A stretch of 64,000 bases of DNA from Dichetophora obliterata (taxonomy: Eukaryota > Arthropoda > Insecta > Diptera > Sciomyzidae): positions 30,893,063-30,957,062 of the forward strand of contig OY986437.1 in NCBI GenBank assembly GCA_963920525.1. The letters are read 5' to 3'. Position 1 is the first letter of the stretch. The number at the start of each line of letters is the position of its first letter. Below, piece by piece: positions 1 to 11,267 of this stretch. Made by a program: the position numbers and the translations under genes. The notes beneath the pieces were generated by a model. The model saw nothing but the letters and a program-made list of their open reading frames with translations, did no database searches and was not told where the DNA came from.

Positions 1-1194
1 TAGAAGAAATAGCAAACAATACCGATGACTAAAAATAAAATCTAAGCACATTTACAGTATGTGATTAGGTATAAACATGCAAACTTGCAAATCTAGATAA
101 TTGTTACAACTATTTCGCTCAGTGTGCGCTATTCGAGAGCGCACCAATACTATTAAGACAAAGTAAAATGTGACTGTGTTAGAATGCCCAACCCTGCTTT
201 AAAACAATATTAACATAGCTTTAACATAACACTAACATAAAATTAACATAACATTACCATAACAATAACATTATAATAGTTTATAATCATTCCAAGTAAT
301 CTTCAAAGAATTAATAGCTTCCCTACTATATTGTAGTTTTACTACAATTGCACTTAATGCTCTTAATGCACTTCAAATAGTTCTCAGCCGATTAAATTCA
401 ATCAACTTGAAATACTTAGCATAATTATAAATCTATAATTCTATTATTATAAATCACAACATCTATTTCTGAAACACAACAACTTCGTAGAAAAATAAAA
501 AAGAATGCGTCTTGATTTAACATGAACTCTCATCCGAGGTATGGGCATTGTAAATAATATCCGCTTATTTCCACAGCAAGAAAAGGACCAACCATAAACA
601 AGCTACAAGCTATTTTCTTCCTTTTGCCGACATTACGTTTTCTTGCTACTGAGCTTTCGTATCGGCTGTGATGACATCATTCTTTGCCTCACCACAATCA
701 TCCTCCCCCTCCCTCTTCCCTACACAACCCACAACATTGGCAACTTAATCACAGTTAAGCCTGCTGTGAATAATCATCAACATCATCATCGAATGCCGTG
801 ACATACAGCCCAAACAACAACCCCAACAACTAACTCAACACAACGATACGCCTTCCGCCCACCAACATTGCCTGTATTTCGTCATTTATGTTATTTGAAG
901 CTATTTGTTAAATTCCGCCAAAATTATTTCCTGCTTAATTTCTGCCACTTCCTCTGGAGGCTAGATAAAATGTATATTTTTAGGACTATTTTCTGGGAGG
1001 AAGGCCAATACTGAGAGTAAGCCAGTGGGTGTTGCAGGTTGGGTCAGCAGCCGTTTTGGCCTATAGATTAAAGTGGCGCACATTATTGTCGATTGATATT
1101 CGAAATTAATTATTGTATGGCTGTGGCACACTACCATTCAGCCAGCATTTTGTGCTGAATTCTATTTTTGCTGCTTTTCCCATTGTTTGTTCTC

Positions 1195-1236
1195 TCTGTT
1201 TTGTTTTGTTTTGTTTGGTTTTGTTTTCGTTTAGCA
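1195..1236. repeat. TTTTG-type simple repeat
   Basis: An imperfect run of GTTTT/TTTTG pentamers with one TTTGG variant. It is a short low-complexity tract. Confidence 0.7.
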
Positions 1237-2404
1237 TTAGTTTTTCTTTGAATTTATTTTGCCTCGCTTTATTTAAGCGGCGAATCTCTTGAGAACAGCT
1301 ATTTATTACTTTCAGTCAGCTGCTTCAAGGTTCAACGTCTAGCTGGTCTAAAGAGGTTTTCGATTACTCGATTCTATGGCATTAATAATGAAGTGTATGA
1401 AAGTAATTACGTGGTTGAGCTAATGCGAAAATAAATGGAGTTTCTTGATTTCATGTCAATTTTGAATGGATTAAAGATTAGGCTATAATTTCTGACAAGA
1501 TGGCAGTAGTGAAGGAAATATGACGAAGAAAGTTTTTCTTAGAAAAAATAAAGGCAGAATAAGACTTTTGTGAAAAAATATGATTTTTCTTTACCAAAAA
1601 AGAAAGAGACGTAGTTGAGTAAAAAAAAAAGCGTCAAAGTTGTATACGAGTATAAATGTAGTTCTTATAAACCCAAAATATTGCATGGAAACACGGATAG
1701 AAATAAATTTCTTGTATTTATAAACTATTTCACTTGATTTAAGTAATATGTGAAATCAATTCAGCTTTACTTCTATCAAGTATTAATATCTTATTATTAG
1801 CAAATACATTGGGATATGACATAACGTTCACGAACTTTGCCCATGAACTTTATGTCCGCTTCAAACGGACTCTGCAAATGGACATAATGTCCCTGGAACT
1901 CATGACCGTTTTTACCCTTGCTGTGATAACAACATTCCGTACAAGAGTTTGTACACTAATGAATATTGACGGTTGATGAACAAGTTTGCACGGAAATTTC
2001 AAAAATGTTCTTGAGCTTTATCTTAAAAATGAAACATCCCTTTTCCGATTTCGGGGGAAAAAGTATTCAGAATTTGGCTGTAAATATCATAATCAGTTTA
2101 ATTGATGATTTCTTAAAACGAGAATAAATTGCTTGTATCTGGAACAAAACTTGAGATGACACAAAAAATTCTTGCACTGGAATAACAAGAAATAATATTC
2201 TCGAATTTAGAACATGTTTTGCGTGAGTACAAAAATTATGAGCAGAGAAAGTAAAGCTCAAATTAAATTTGAGAACTGCTTTTTAGTTAAATACATCCGC
2301 ATCCACTTTGGCAGCGCTCTACAATTGTTTCATTCTGTCATAACTAAAAAACTCCTTACAGTGTTTTGTGTATTTGAAATAAATATAAAAATGTTTATTT
2401 TATT

Positions 2405-2410
2405 ATACAT

Positions 2411-2441
<31 letters not shown>

Positions 2442-2443
2442 TC

Positions 2444-2474
<31 letters not shown>
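2405..2474. repeat. (TTTA)n followed by (TA)n microsatellite
   Basis: About eleven ATTT/TTTA tetramers with one TCTA interruption run directly into about ten TA dinucleotides. It is a compound microsatellite and is probably polymorphic. Confidence 0.9.
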
Positions 2475-3934
2475 GTTTGAGATATATGCTAGAACAACAA
2501 GATAAATATCTAATGTTTAAAGTACTAGCAACACAATATTTAAATAGCACGTGTATATAGCAACTTATTATCTAAACATCAAACATTGTAAAGCATTACA
2601 TATATTTTAAAAGACAAAATTAAATTATTATAAAAAAAAGAAAAATTAATAGTCATGTATCCCGGGCAAACCACTAGAATAGAGAGAGGCAAGAAAAAAA
2701 ATGAAGAAATAAAAATTAAAAGATAATCGTAAGTAGACACGTTATTTAAACTGCAAGGTAATTAAAAAGTTTCTTTCTGAATTTTGATGCATTTGGTCTC
2801 TAATTTTTGGTCTCTAAAAATCACATATTGTTTTCATTCCACACGAAATTCTCCTTTTAAGATAAATTAAAAGTATTTGTATTAAAATATTACGAATGTA
2901 AGCACAGCATTATGTCAAAGTTGGCTAAGTTTTCAGGAATGTAAAAGGTGAAGTTAGATGCATTTTTGAGGCTCATAGAAAAAAAAATCATTTCAAATAA
3001 ATATTTCAAGCAAAAATAATAGAAACATATATTTTCTGAAAGGAAAAACTAAGCAAAATTAGGTTTTTTTTTTATTTTTTGAAAAATTTCCCAACATAAA
3101 AAATAAATTAGCAGAAAACACACATTTGCAAAATTTGAAGAACATTGAATTAAAAAGTTTTGCCGGTTTTCTTGAATCATAAGATTTAACCTTTGTTTAG
3201 CTGGCTATGAAGAAAAAATTTCCGGTATGCCACATGAAGATCAAGCATTATCAGTTAGGGTAGAGCATCAATGTTTTATGGCACAACAACATATTTTGTA
3301 CGCAACAACAATTTTAAAAACACTGTAAACAACTCCTTAAGCGTAAGTACACCAAAACGTTACACTATGGTTTATTTTTGGAAAAAAGCCTGTTTTTTAA
3401 CTTGAAGAATGTAAATATCTAAGGGAGCTGCACGTCAGAAAAATGTTCATATATGATTCAGAAATGTTCAATTTTCTATAATTCGTTAAGAGATTAAGAA
3501 AATGTTTTCCAGTTTGTATTAAAAAAATTACGGAAGTCATGCAACTTTTGAGTTTTAAATTTGTCCAATTTTAGCCTTAAATTGAATTCAGTACAAATCT
3601 GACAGCTCAAGCTTTTTTGTTCGGTATTTTTTAATAAGTATTAATTTTAATTTTTTTATTCTTAAAAAAAATAATAAGGCAAACATTTATTAAATTATTG
3701 ACAAATTATTGGCATACTTAGAAGTAAAAAAATTTAACTTGCGTGGAATATCTCTTTTTTGGCTGAAATTGGCTCACTAGTCTTATTCGAGTCAACTGAA
3801 AGATTAAAATGTCAACCTTTTGTTTATGAAATAAAAATTACACATGTTTCAAAAATTTTTATTAATAACCAATTTTAATTTCCAATCCCCGAAAATGCTG
3901 CATATCAAGTGTTATATTAGGAATTTATATATCA

Positions 3935-3965
3935 CTAGATGATAAACCCGGTGTTACTCGAGAGT
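3935..3965 (-). mobile_element. Possible Helitron-like 3' terminus
   Basis: Read on the minus strand, an ACACCGGG-like word is followed by CTAG and then T. This resembles the 3' ends seen at 37149 and 39027. No terminal hairpin is clear and no partner 5' end is certain, so this could be a chance match or a fragment. A Helitron-like 5' end on the same strand lies at 9731. Confidence 0.35.
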
Positions 3966-4106
3966 CATTTATATAACTATTTTAATATGTGACGGTGGTT
4001 TTTTCTATTGGATGAGGTCAGCTGAGCCGTGCCAGGGTCAAATGAAAGACCACGAACCTCCACAAAAATAAGAAAACAGCGCAGATTTCCAGTTAAATTC
4101 AATTTC

Positions 4107-4112
4107 TTTATT
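4107..4112 (-). promoter_or_regulatory. AATAAA polyadenylation signal of the LTR
   Basis: The minus strand reads AATAAA within the LTR, downstream of the TATA box and the hairpin array. It is consistent with the R/U5 boundary. Confidence 0.5.
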
Positions 4113-4471
4113 TATGACGTCGATTTAATATCAACTTATTAAACTTAATGTAGTGCAGTGTCGTGTGGGTCGGAGTGGGAGTTCGTCGATGACGGTTGAA
4201 AGTTACTGTTGATAGTCGAGAGAGAGGGTTTTCGTGGAGCGGTATCGGTGAACGGTAATTGTTAATCGCTGTCGTTCATCGCTGTCGGCGATCGGTGTCG
4301 GTAATCGGTGATCAACAGGAAGGCTAAAAGGAATGCTCGCTTAATATTCGAAACAAAAGATAATAGATAGCAAAGAGGATAGGCAGAGGTCCTAGTCGAT
4401 GAGTCCAAATGAGGACCCTCCAGGATCTGGCATATTAATAAGATTCACAAACCAGGAGAATGATTAAAAGG

Positions 4472-4880
4472 GTGCCGCCTCTAGTGGATGCGAACCAGAA
4501 CTGGTTTGCTCCAGAGGAAGAAGGCACGCGAAAATTAAAAGTGTGCCGCCTCTGGTAGATGCTAACCAGAAGTGGTTTGCTCCAGAGGAAGAAGGCGCGC
4601 AAAAATAAAAAGTGTGCCGCCTCTGGTAGATGCTAACCAGAATTGGTTTGCTCCAGAGGAAGAAGGCACGCAAAAATAAAAAGTGTGCCGCCTCTGGTAG
4701 ATGCTAACCAGAAGTGGTTTGCTCCAGAGGAAGAAGGCACGCAAAAATAAAAGTGCCGACTCTGGTAGATGCGAATCATCAGTGATTCGCTCCAGAGTAC
4801 GACACTAAAAAAAATCAAAAAAGTGTGTCGACTCTGGTAGATTCGAACCAGAGATGATTTGCTCCAGAGTTCTGCGCACA
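4472..4880. repeat. Six-unit tandem array, about 71-bp period, each unit a hairpin
   Basis: Units begin at 4472, 4543, 4614, 4685, 4753 and 4825 (steps 71, 71, 71, 68, 72). Each holds an outer inverted pair CTCTGG/CCAGAG and an inner pair AACCA/TGGTT around a 4-nt loop. In the fifth unit the inner pair is GCGAATCA/TGATTCGC: both arms changed together, so pairing is kept. The array lies in the putative R region of the solo LTR. Apparent minus-strand ORFs across it are by-products of the repeat, since 71 is not a multiple of three and there is no protein similarity. Confidence 0.85.
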
Positions 4881-4946
4881 GAACCGGAGGCTAACTCCTT
4901 GAGCTTACCTTAAAGGAATGCTGACTTGGTTGGTTTCGTGCCGCCC

Positions 4947-4953
4947 TTTTATA
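4947..4953 (-). promoter_or_regulatory. TATA box of the LTR promoter
   Basis: On the minus strand TATAAAA is followed by a GC-rich GGGCGGCACG stretch and, about 25 nt further on, a TCAGCA word that could be an initiator. Position and strand agree with the AATAAA at 4112. Confidence 0.45.
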
Positions 4954-5364
4954 TTATGTGGTGTGAAAACCAGTTAGGAATTATATGTTTGCCGTGTGTA
5001 TTTGAAGCTACTCTTTTGTGTTATTTTGTCATAGGTATGTGTGTTTGTGTGTCGTCGGGTTGTTTTATGATGTCATGAATATGTATGTAGCGTGTGTCTG
5101 TATGTATGGTTTAGTGGCGGGTGCAGTAGTAAGGTATTTGTCGTCGCTGTTATTTTGTCATAAGTAAGTATTGTGCGTCAATATGTTCGACAGCTGCAAT
5201 TTAATATAGTTATAATGATAATTAAATAGCTTAAGTTATAATATAACAATTATTTAAATTAGTTTAAAGATAATAATGGATTGTATTTGTAATGATTGTA
5301 ACGTCATGTTACAAATATTAACTTCTCGAATAAATGTTTTTTAAATTCTGGAATAATGAGAAAC

Positions 5365-5450
5365 ATGTTGAATTTTAAATTTGATCTGCCGTTAGAAAGG
5401 TAATTGAACGAAATTTAATCCAAAAAAGTTTTGGTAAATTTTGGTTGTGG
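5365..5450. repeat. Dispersed repeat, copy 1 (copy 2 near 63480)
   Basis: A block reading TTAAATTTGA, CCGTTAGAAAGGTAATT, TTTAATCCAAAAAA and ending in a G-rich stretch recurs in diverged form at 63480-63560 in the same orientation. No coding potential is seen. Confidence 0.7.
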
Positions 5451-5680
5451 GGGGGAAATATCCATCTCTTGCGGTGAGCTAATTAAATTCAAAGAATTGG
5501 TGCGAAAAACATATTTTAAAAATTAAAAATTATTTAAATATTTACTTAATCTTAAAGCTAGCAAAATTACCTTTTCAACAATATAAAATGATGGTGGGAC
5601 TCAATGCGTCCTTGAGATATGGACATTTTAACATTGAAACAAAAATTAAAGTTTTTTCTAAATGACCTCTATATTTATTA

Positions 5681-6007
5681 TGTTGACTTTATATGATTTA
5701 AATACAAATTCTAAATGTTTGATAGTTTAAATCATACTTGATTTTAAATACAAATTCTAGTTGTTTGATAGTTTAAAATCGTTTATCGTGCTTAAGGTCA
5801 AAGTTAGAACAATTAATTGTTCTGACGAATTGTTGTTGTTGTTGTTTCTTTGGAAAAATTCGTTAGAACAATTAATTGTTCTAACTTTGACCTTAAGCTC
5901 GATAAACGATTTTAAACTATCAAACAACTAGAATTTGTATTTAAAATCAAGTATGATTTAAACTATCAAACATTTAGAATTTGTATTTAAATCATATAAA
6001 GTCAACA
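5681..6007. repeat. Large palindrome with 150-bp arms
   Basis: The left arm 5681-5830 and right arm 5858-6007 are reverse complements with only a few mismatches and no net indel. They are separated by a 27-nt TTG-rich spacer. An 18-nt word AACATTGAAACAAAAATT occurs just left of the structure (5630) and again overlapping its right end (6004). It could be a foldback MITE or a hairpin formed by template switching. There is no transposase. Confidence 0.9.
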
Positions 6008-6263
6008 TTGAAACAAAAATTTACAATAAAGAATATATTGAACTTTTTAACAAAAATATTTTTAATGAAATATTTTAAAAAACAGCTGAGATATTGGTAT
6101 TGAAAATAAAAACTTTGATTTTCATATAATTTTTTCTCATTCTTAGCTATCAATGTTGTATGAAAAATTCGTTGTACTAAAAATGATTGTACTAAAATAT
6201 ATATTAGCTGCGTTTTTTCATGGGTAATCAGGATCATATAATCGCATTTGCAAGCAAAGCAAA

Positions 6264-8876
6264 GCCTAATATGTGCGCACGCTCCGACAGAAGACAAGGA
6301 CGATGAGATCAAGGAAATTTTCTACGAGCGCCTTGAAAATGCTTACGAGCGCTGCCCCCGCCACGACGTTAAAATCGTGCTTGGTGACTTCAACGCTAAG
6401 GTGGGCAAGGAAAATATTTTTGGTCCAACAGTCGGAAAGTTCAGCCTCCACGACAACACCTCCGATAACGGAATGAGGCTGATTGACTTCGCCGCAGCAC
6501 GAAACATGGTCGTAAGTAGCACTAGATTCAAGCATCTCAATATTCATAAAGCAACCTGGATGTCTCCTGATCAAAAAACAAAAAATCAAATTGATCACGT
6601 TTTGATCGACGGAAAGCACTCTTCCAGTGTATTGGATGTACGCACGATCCGTGGTGCAAACATTGACTCGGATCACTATCTTGTTGCAGCCAAGATCCGT
6701 ACACGTCTGTGCGCAGCTAAGAATACACGCAACCCTACACAGAGAAAGCTAGACGTCGACAAGCTGCAATCGAAACAGACAGCCGATGCTTTCGCCACTC
6801 GACTCTCACTCCTGCTTCAAAGCACTCCTCCAATCGATGATATATGCGCGCAGTGGACACACATTTCCAACTCCATGCGTGCGGCTGCTGAAGAGGTGAT
6901 TGGCTACCAACGCCCTCGCCGAAACCAGTGGTACGACCAGGAGTGTCGCGACGCTACTGCAGAGAAAGACGCCGCCTACAAAGCCAACCTGCAGTCGGTT
7001 GTAACGTGCGCTGCTAAGGAGCGATACAAAGAAAAGAGGAGGGAAGAGAGACATATTTTCAGGCGGAAAAAAGAGAGGCAGAAAAGCGCGAGCAGGAGAA
7101 GATTGAGATGTATGGTGACAGGAATGAGGCCCGAAAATTTTTTGAAAAAATAAGACGCCTTGCCGATGGTTTTAAAACCGGGGCCTCTTCCTGCAAGGAT
7201 GAAAACGGGAATCTAGTGACAGATGTCCAGAGTACACTGACGTTATGGAGGGAACACTTATCTAAACTTCTAAATGGCGACGCTGAAAACAATCCCGCCA
7301 ATAGAGATGATATTCCGGAAACCCCAATTGCGGATGACAGCGTCGAGGTTCCGCTGCCCGACTATGATGAAGTTCTGACAGCTATAGCTCGGCTTAAAAA
7401 TAACAAAGCCGCGGGAGCTGATGGCTTACCTGCTGAGCTGTTTAAGAACGGAGGCGAAGCTCTACTTAAATGCATTCACGAGCTTCTATGCAGAATATGG
7501 TCGGAAGAATGCATTCCGAACGATTGGAATCTCAGTGTGCTCTGCCCAATCCACAAGAAAGGCGATCCCACTATCTATGCCAATTACCGTGGGATAAGCC
7601 TTCTTAATATCGCATATAAGGTCCTGTCGAGCGTTTTATGTGAAAGATTGAAGCCCATTGTAAACGAACTGATCGGACCTTATCAGTGTGGCTTCAGACC
7701 TGGAAAGTCCACCATCAACCAGATTTTCACGCTACGACAAATCTTGGAGAAGACTCAAGAAAAACAAGTCGACACCATCTTTTTGTCGACTACAAAGCCG
7801 CCTTCGACAGCCCAATAAGGAAGCATCTGTACTCCACCATGTCTGAATTTGGTATTCCTGCAAAACTAATACGACTTTGCAGGATGACACTGAGCAACAC
7901 CAGCAGCGCAGTTAAAATCGGGAAGGACCTCTCCCCACCATTTATTACCAAACGAGGTTTCAGACAAAGTGATTCCTTATCGTGCGACTTTTTCAACCTA
8001 ATGATGGAAAAGATCATCCGAGCTGCTGATCTGAGACGTAGTGGCACAATATTCTACAAGAGTGTTATGCTGCTTGCGTATGCTGATGACATAGATATCA
8101 TTGGCCATAATACGCGCGAAGTCAGTGCAGCATTTTCCAGATTAGAAAGAGAGTCAAGTCGAATGGGTCTGTCAGTGAATGCAGATAAGACGAAATACTT
8201 AGTGTCAACAAACAAACAGTCCCAGCGTCTTGGAACCCACGTTACCGTTGACAATACCTCATTCGAGGTTGTGAAGAACTTCGTTTATCTGGGATCCAGC
8301 ATTTATTCAACCAACGACATCAGCATTGAGATCAAACGAAGAATAACTCTTGCCAACAGGTGTTACTTTGGGCTCAGTAGGCAATTGAGAAGCAGAGCCC
8401 TCTCTCGACGAACGAAATTCACGCTCTATAAATCGCTCATCATGCCCGTCCTACTTTACGCATCACAAACCTGGACGCTGAGCAGTTTAGATGAAAAGAC
8501 TTTAGGAGCATTCGAGAGAAAGATTCTTCGTAAGATCTATGGACCAATCTGCGTCAATGGCGAGTACCGAATACGGTGGAATGATGAACTGTATGAGCTG
8601 TACGCTGACATCGACATAGTCAAGCGCATTAAAATCGAGCGGCTTCGCTGGCTTGGTCATGTTCAGCGCATGAAAGACGATGCTCCAGTGAAGAAAACAT
8701 TCGATTCGGTACCCAGCGGCGGTCAACGCAGAAGAGGACGACCGCATCTTCGTTGGAAAGACCAAGTGGAGGACAACCTGACGAAGCTTGGAATTTCCAA
8801 CTGGCGCCAGCAAGCGAAAGACAGAAATGGCTGGCGCAAATTCTTAGATGAGGCCAAGACCGACATACGGTTGTAG
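6264..8876 (+). pseudogene. Endonuclease-reverse transcriptase (RTE type), 5'-truncated, two frameshifts
   Basis: The reading frame is intact over long stretches. Endonuclease motifs are GDFNAKVG, QIDHVLID and SDHYLV. RT motifs are ADGLPAELFKNG, the CPIHKKGD region, GFRPGKST and the catalytic YADD (8079-8090). A C-terminal region with YLGSSI, FERKILRKIYGP and ERLRWLGHVQRM follows, ending in TAG at 8876. The frame changes twice: at the A-run 7067-7072, and near 7775-7782, just before the LFVDYKAAFDS motif. Each looks like one missing base. The usual RQGD motif reads RQSD here. The endonuclease N-terminus is absent because of 5' truncation, and the codon at the 5' edge (TTG) is not a real start. 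In life it would nick DNA and copy its own RNA in the nucleus; this copy is dead. Confidence 0.92.
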
Positions 8877-8908
8877 CGCCAACTAAATATAAAAATAATA
8901 TATAATAT
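6264..8908 (+). mobile_element. 5'-truncated RTE-type non-LTR retrotransposon with 12-bp TSD
   Basis: The insert is flanked by a perfect direct repeat AAGCAAAGCAAA at 6252-6263 and 8909-8920. It starts in mid-endonuclease and ends in a short AT-rich 3' tail after the stop codon. This is the signature of target-primed reverse transcription with 5' truncation. It encodes the C-terminal part of an AP-like endonuclease, a reverse transcriptase and a long C-terminal region of the RTE/craniofacial-development-protein-2-like type common in arthropod genomes. Confidence 0.9.
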
Positions 8909-8920
8909 AAGCAAAGCAAA

Positions 8921-10857
8921 AACAACAAATGATCCAGCAAGTGAGCTGGACATTTAAATTGATCCAATTGATCCAATCCAAAAGAACTGAGTAGATTATT
9001 ATAAGGAAGATTTTATATAAACCAAAATGATTGTAATTACTCTGGACACACAACTGCATTCTTAGAGATAAATGGAGACGTTCACATTATATAGAGAATT
9101 TTACAACAAAACTCAGTTTTATTCATGGTCTGGTATGAAAAAATAGATTTTGTAGCCATAACTTTTGATTGGAAAGAGATATTGGCGAACTTTTTCCACA
9201 TAAATTATTTTTGAGACTTTAATTTTTTGTAAAAAATATAAAAACAACATTTTTATGCATTCTTTTTAATTTTTTCATCTCCGATATATTTTGATAGGCC
9301 CAGCACATCATCATATATGTCATATGTGTATAGACTATAGACATATATATGAAAAACTTGGTGTAAACAGTAAGCTTATTTTTGAATTTATAAAGTTTTA
9401 CATGAGAATTCCATACAAGGTTACCCAGGAGAACTTAGCTTTATCCTCTTCCACGACTTTCATTGTTTTCATTTTCCATTTTTTTTTAAGCTGAAAGATG
9501 AAAGAACTGTTATTTTTAAAAGAATTCTGTGATAAAAAGTAACCTATGTTAAAAAAGGAAAATATATCCAGAAATTTTCACGTGATGCGCGTAGAGACAG
9601 ACATACAGATACAAATGTTAAAAATTACATTTTTAGAATCCACTTCTTTCAAAATGTTCAGCGCAAAAAAAAAAATTTCCAAATAAAATTAAATGCACAT
9701 ATTTTTTTTACAGTTTTATTATATATATAGATTTATGCATTTAACAGCGCAGGTCCACTGATTGTAAATATAAAATAAAACAAACAACGTTTGAATCGGC
9801 TTAATAGCTCTGTCAAAGACCAGAGTGAATTTCTTTGCATAAGAAATCAGGAAACACCTGAATGGGTTCACATAGAATCTAATGAAGAATTTGAAGAATC
9901 CTCATCAAAGCTTCTAGCTTCTCAATCCCAGCGATTGAGAGCATCTACTCTTGAATCGTAGATGGAAAAGCTTTAAATGATGATTCAAATAATTACATAC
10001 TATTTTTTATATTGTAGTTTTAATTTATATTGTCATATACACTCAGGGAATTATTGAATTTCGTATACGGCTGCCATGAAAAAGTTGAAGCTGTTATAGC
10101 CATACTAGAGTTATTATACATGAAAAGAAGTTGCCTTGGCTGAAAGTTTATTGCAAGCATTTTATGAAAGCTCTCATAGCTCCAATTGAATCTGCATTAA
10201 TCATAAAAAAAACAAAAATTATGTTGAGCGTCTTTTGAAAATAAGAGCTGTGGTTACAGTTTTGATACTTTCAGTATTGTGGCTACTGCAACTAACTTTT
10301 AAATCTTGCGTGTAGAGAAACTCCAATACGGCTATTGTAACCTCAATACGGTTTTCACGCTTTTTCTGAAGATACTAAAACCACAAAAGACAAATTTCTC
10401 CATTTTAGTTTTGGCTTTGCAGCGCGCTTGTTGGCAAATATTAAAAAAATTGTTTTTAAAGTTAATCGGTATTTACTTCGATAATCGCTTTACTTTGATA
10501 ATGATTATTATGCCTATTGTATTGAAAAAGGCATGGACTATTTTACAATTCCATTGACTAAAACTATTTGTAAGCATGTTTCAGAAGTAACTTTAAATGC
10601 TAATGGTGTGTCGTTTATAATACGGAATTTTTAAAGTTCCATAAAAAAAATTAGTTTGTAAAGTTCTATAAACAATTAAAAATTTATATTTAGTTGATCA
10701 AAAAAGTAGTATTTTTCAAATGATTGGAAATAAAAATTTAAAAATAACAGTTTTATTAAGCAAACGGCATTAAGAAATATGGGTATAACCTTAAAAGCGC
10801 AAAGGTAAGTAGCTTAAATAGAAAAAGTTCTGACAGCCTCAACATAAGGATTTATGG
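8921..10857. other. AT-rich stretch without recognised gene
   Basis: No conserved coding region is recognised apart from a short open segment (9787-9960). A Helitron-like 5' end on the minus strand is possible at 9731: the + strand reads TATATATATAGA then T, preceded by CAGACATACAGATACAAATG, as at the other Helitron 5' ends here. The open frame at 10306-10557 shows no recognisable motif. Confidence 0.4.
9787..9960 (+). other. Unrecognised short open segment
   Basis: About 57 codons read without a stop to TAG. The residues are protein-like (acidic ESNEEFEESSSK, then SQSQRLRAS), unlike the AT-driven ORFs around it. There is no ATG at the start, so it could be an exon or an old element remnant. 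I recognise no family. Confidence 0.3.
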
Positions 10858-11076
10858 CTATCAAAACCGAATTCCTCTCACCATTGCAAAAGGCGCTGTT
10901 ATGACCCCTCCCAAATTCGGTTATCAAAACCGAATTCCTCTCACCATCGCAAAAGGCGCTGTTATGACCCCTCCAAAATTCGGTTATCAAAACCGAATTC
11001 CTCTCACCATCGCAAAAGGCGCTGTTATGACCACTCCACAATTCGGCTATCAAAACCGAATTCCTCTCACCATTAA
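10858..11076. repeat. 63-bp tandem repeat, nearly four units, each with a 9-bp palindrome
   Basis: The word TCAAAACCGAATTCC begins at 10861, 10924, 10987 and 11050, an exact 63-bp period. Each repeat junction contains AATTCGGTT-loop-AACCGAATT, a perfect 9-bp stem. Because 63 is a multiple of three, both strands show 21-residue repeats (for example MTPPKFGYQNRIPLTI). There is no start context or family match, so I treat this as satellite DNA. Confidence 0.9.
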
Positions 11077-11267
11077 AAGTTCTTACAACTTTCTGTGAGG
11101 TTGTCAAAACCGGCAGAGCATCTCTTAAACAGGAATCTAACAGCCCTTATGGAAGTTGTCAGAGCCTCACATATTAAATTTTTTGAGAACCGTAATATTA
11201 CAGCTAGAAGAAGCGAAGTTTTGATAGCATCGCCAGTTCTGTGAGTGTATATTTATATATCCATTTT

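Larger units (their letters stand above)
1..3934. other. Non-coding stretch, no gene recognised
   Basis: I see no conserved coding region on either strand. About 480-930 is C-richer and looks single-copy, with CAT/CAA/ACA runs typical of fly intron or enhancer DNA. The rest is AT-rich. Two simple repeats inside are listed separately. A word related to GAACTTT/CATGAACTT recurs at 1828-1905 without clear element ends. Confidence 0.5.
3988..5313 (-). mobile_element. Solo LTR of an LTR retrotransposon
   Basis: The 1,326-bp block begins TGTGAC and ends GTTACA, giving the canonical TG...CA ends. It is flanked by a 4-bp direct repeat AATA at 3984-3987 and 5314-5317. On the minus strand it carries TATAAAA (4953 down to 4947) followed by GGGCGG, and about 840 nt downstream AATAAA (4112 down to 4107). 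This is the promoter-to-polyA order expected for U3, R and U5. No gag, pol or primer-binding site lies on either side, so I read it as a solo LTR left by recombination. The implied R region is very long and is filled by a tandem hairpin array. Family assignment (Ty3 or BEL type) is not possible from the LTR alone. Confidence 0.65.

Noticed and set aside
4464..4818. Overlapping minus-strand ORFs of 60-69 codons with repeated peptides
   Set aside because: They are by-products of the 71-bp hairpin array, with no start context and a period that is not a multiple of three.
5992..6312. 106-codon minus-strand ORF
   Set aside because: It crosses the palindrome and the RTE 5' junction, and its content is AT-driven Phe/Ile/Lys-rich text.
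10306..10557. 83-codon ORF
   Set aside because: No motif, no ATG context, and composition like its surroundings.
10858..11076. CRISPR-like array
   Set aside because: The units are contiguous 63-bp tandem repeats without unique spacers, in a eukaryotic transposon-rich window.
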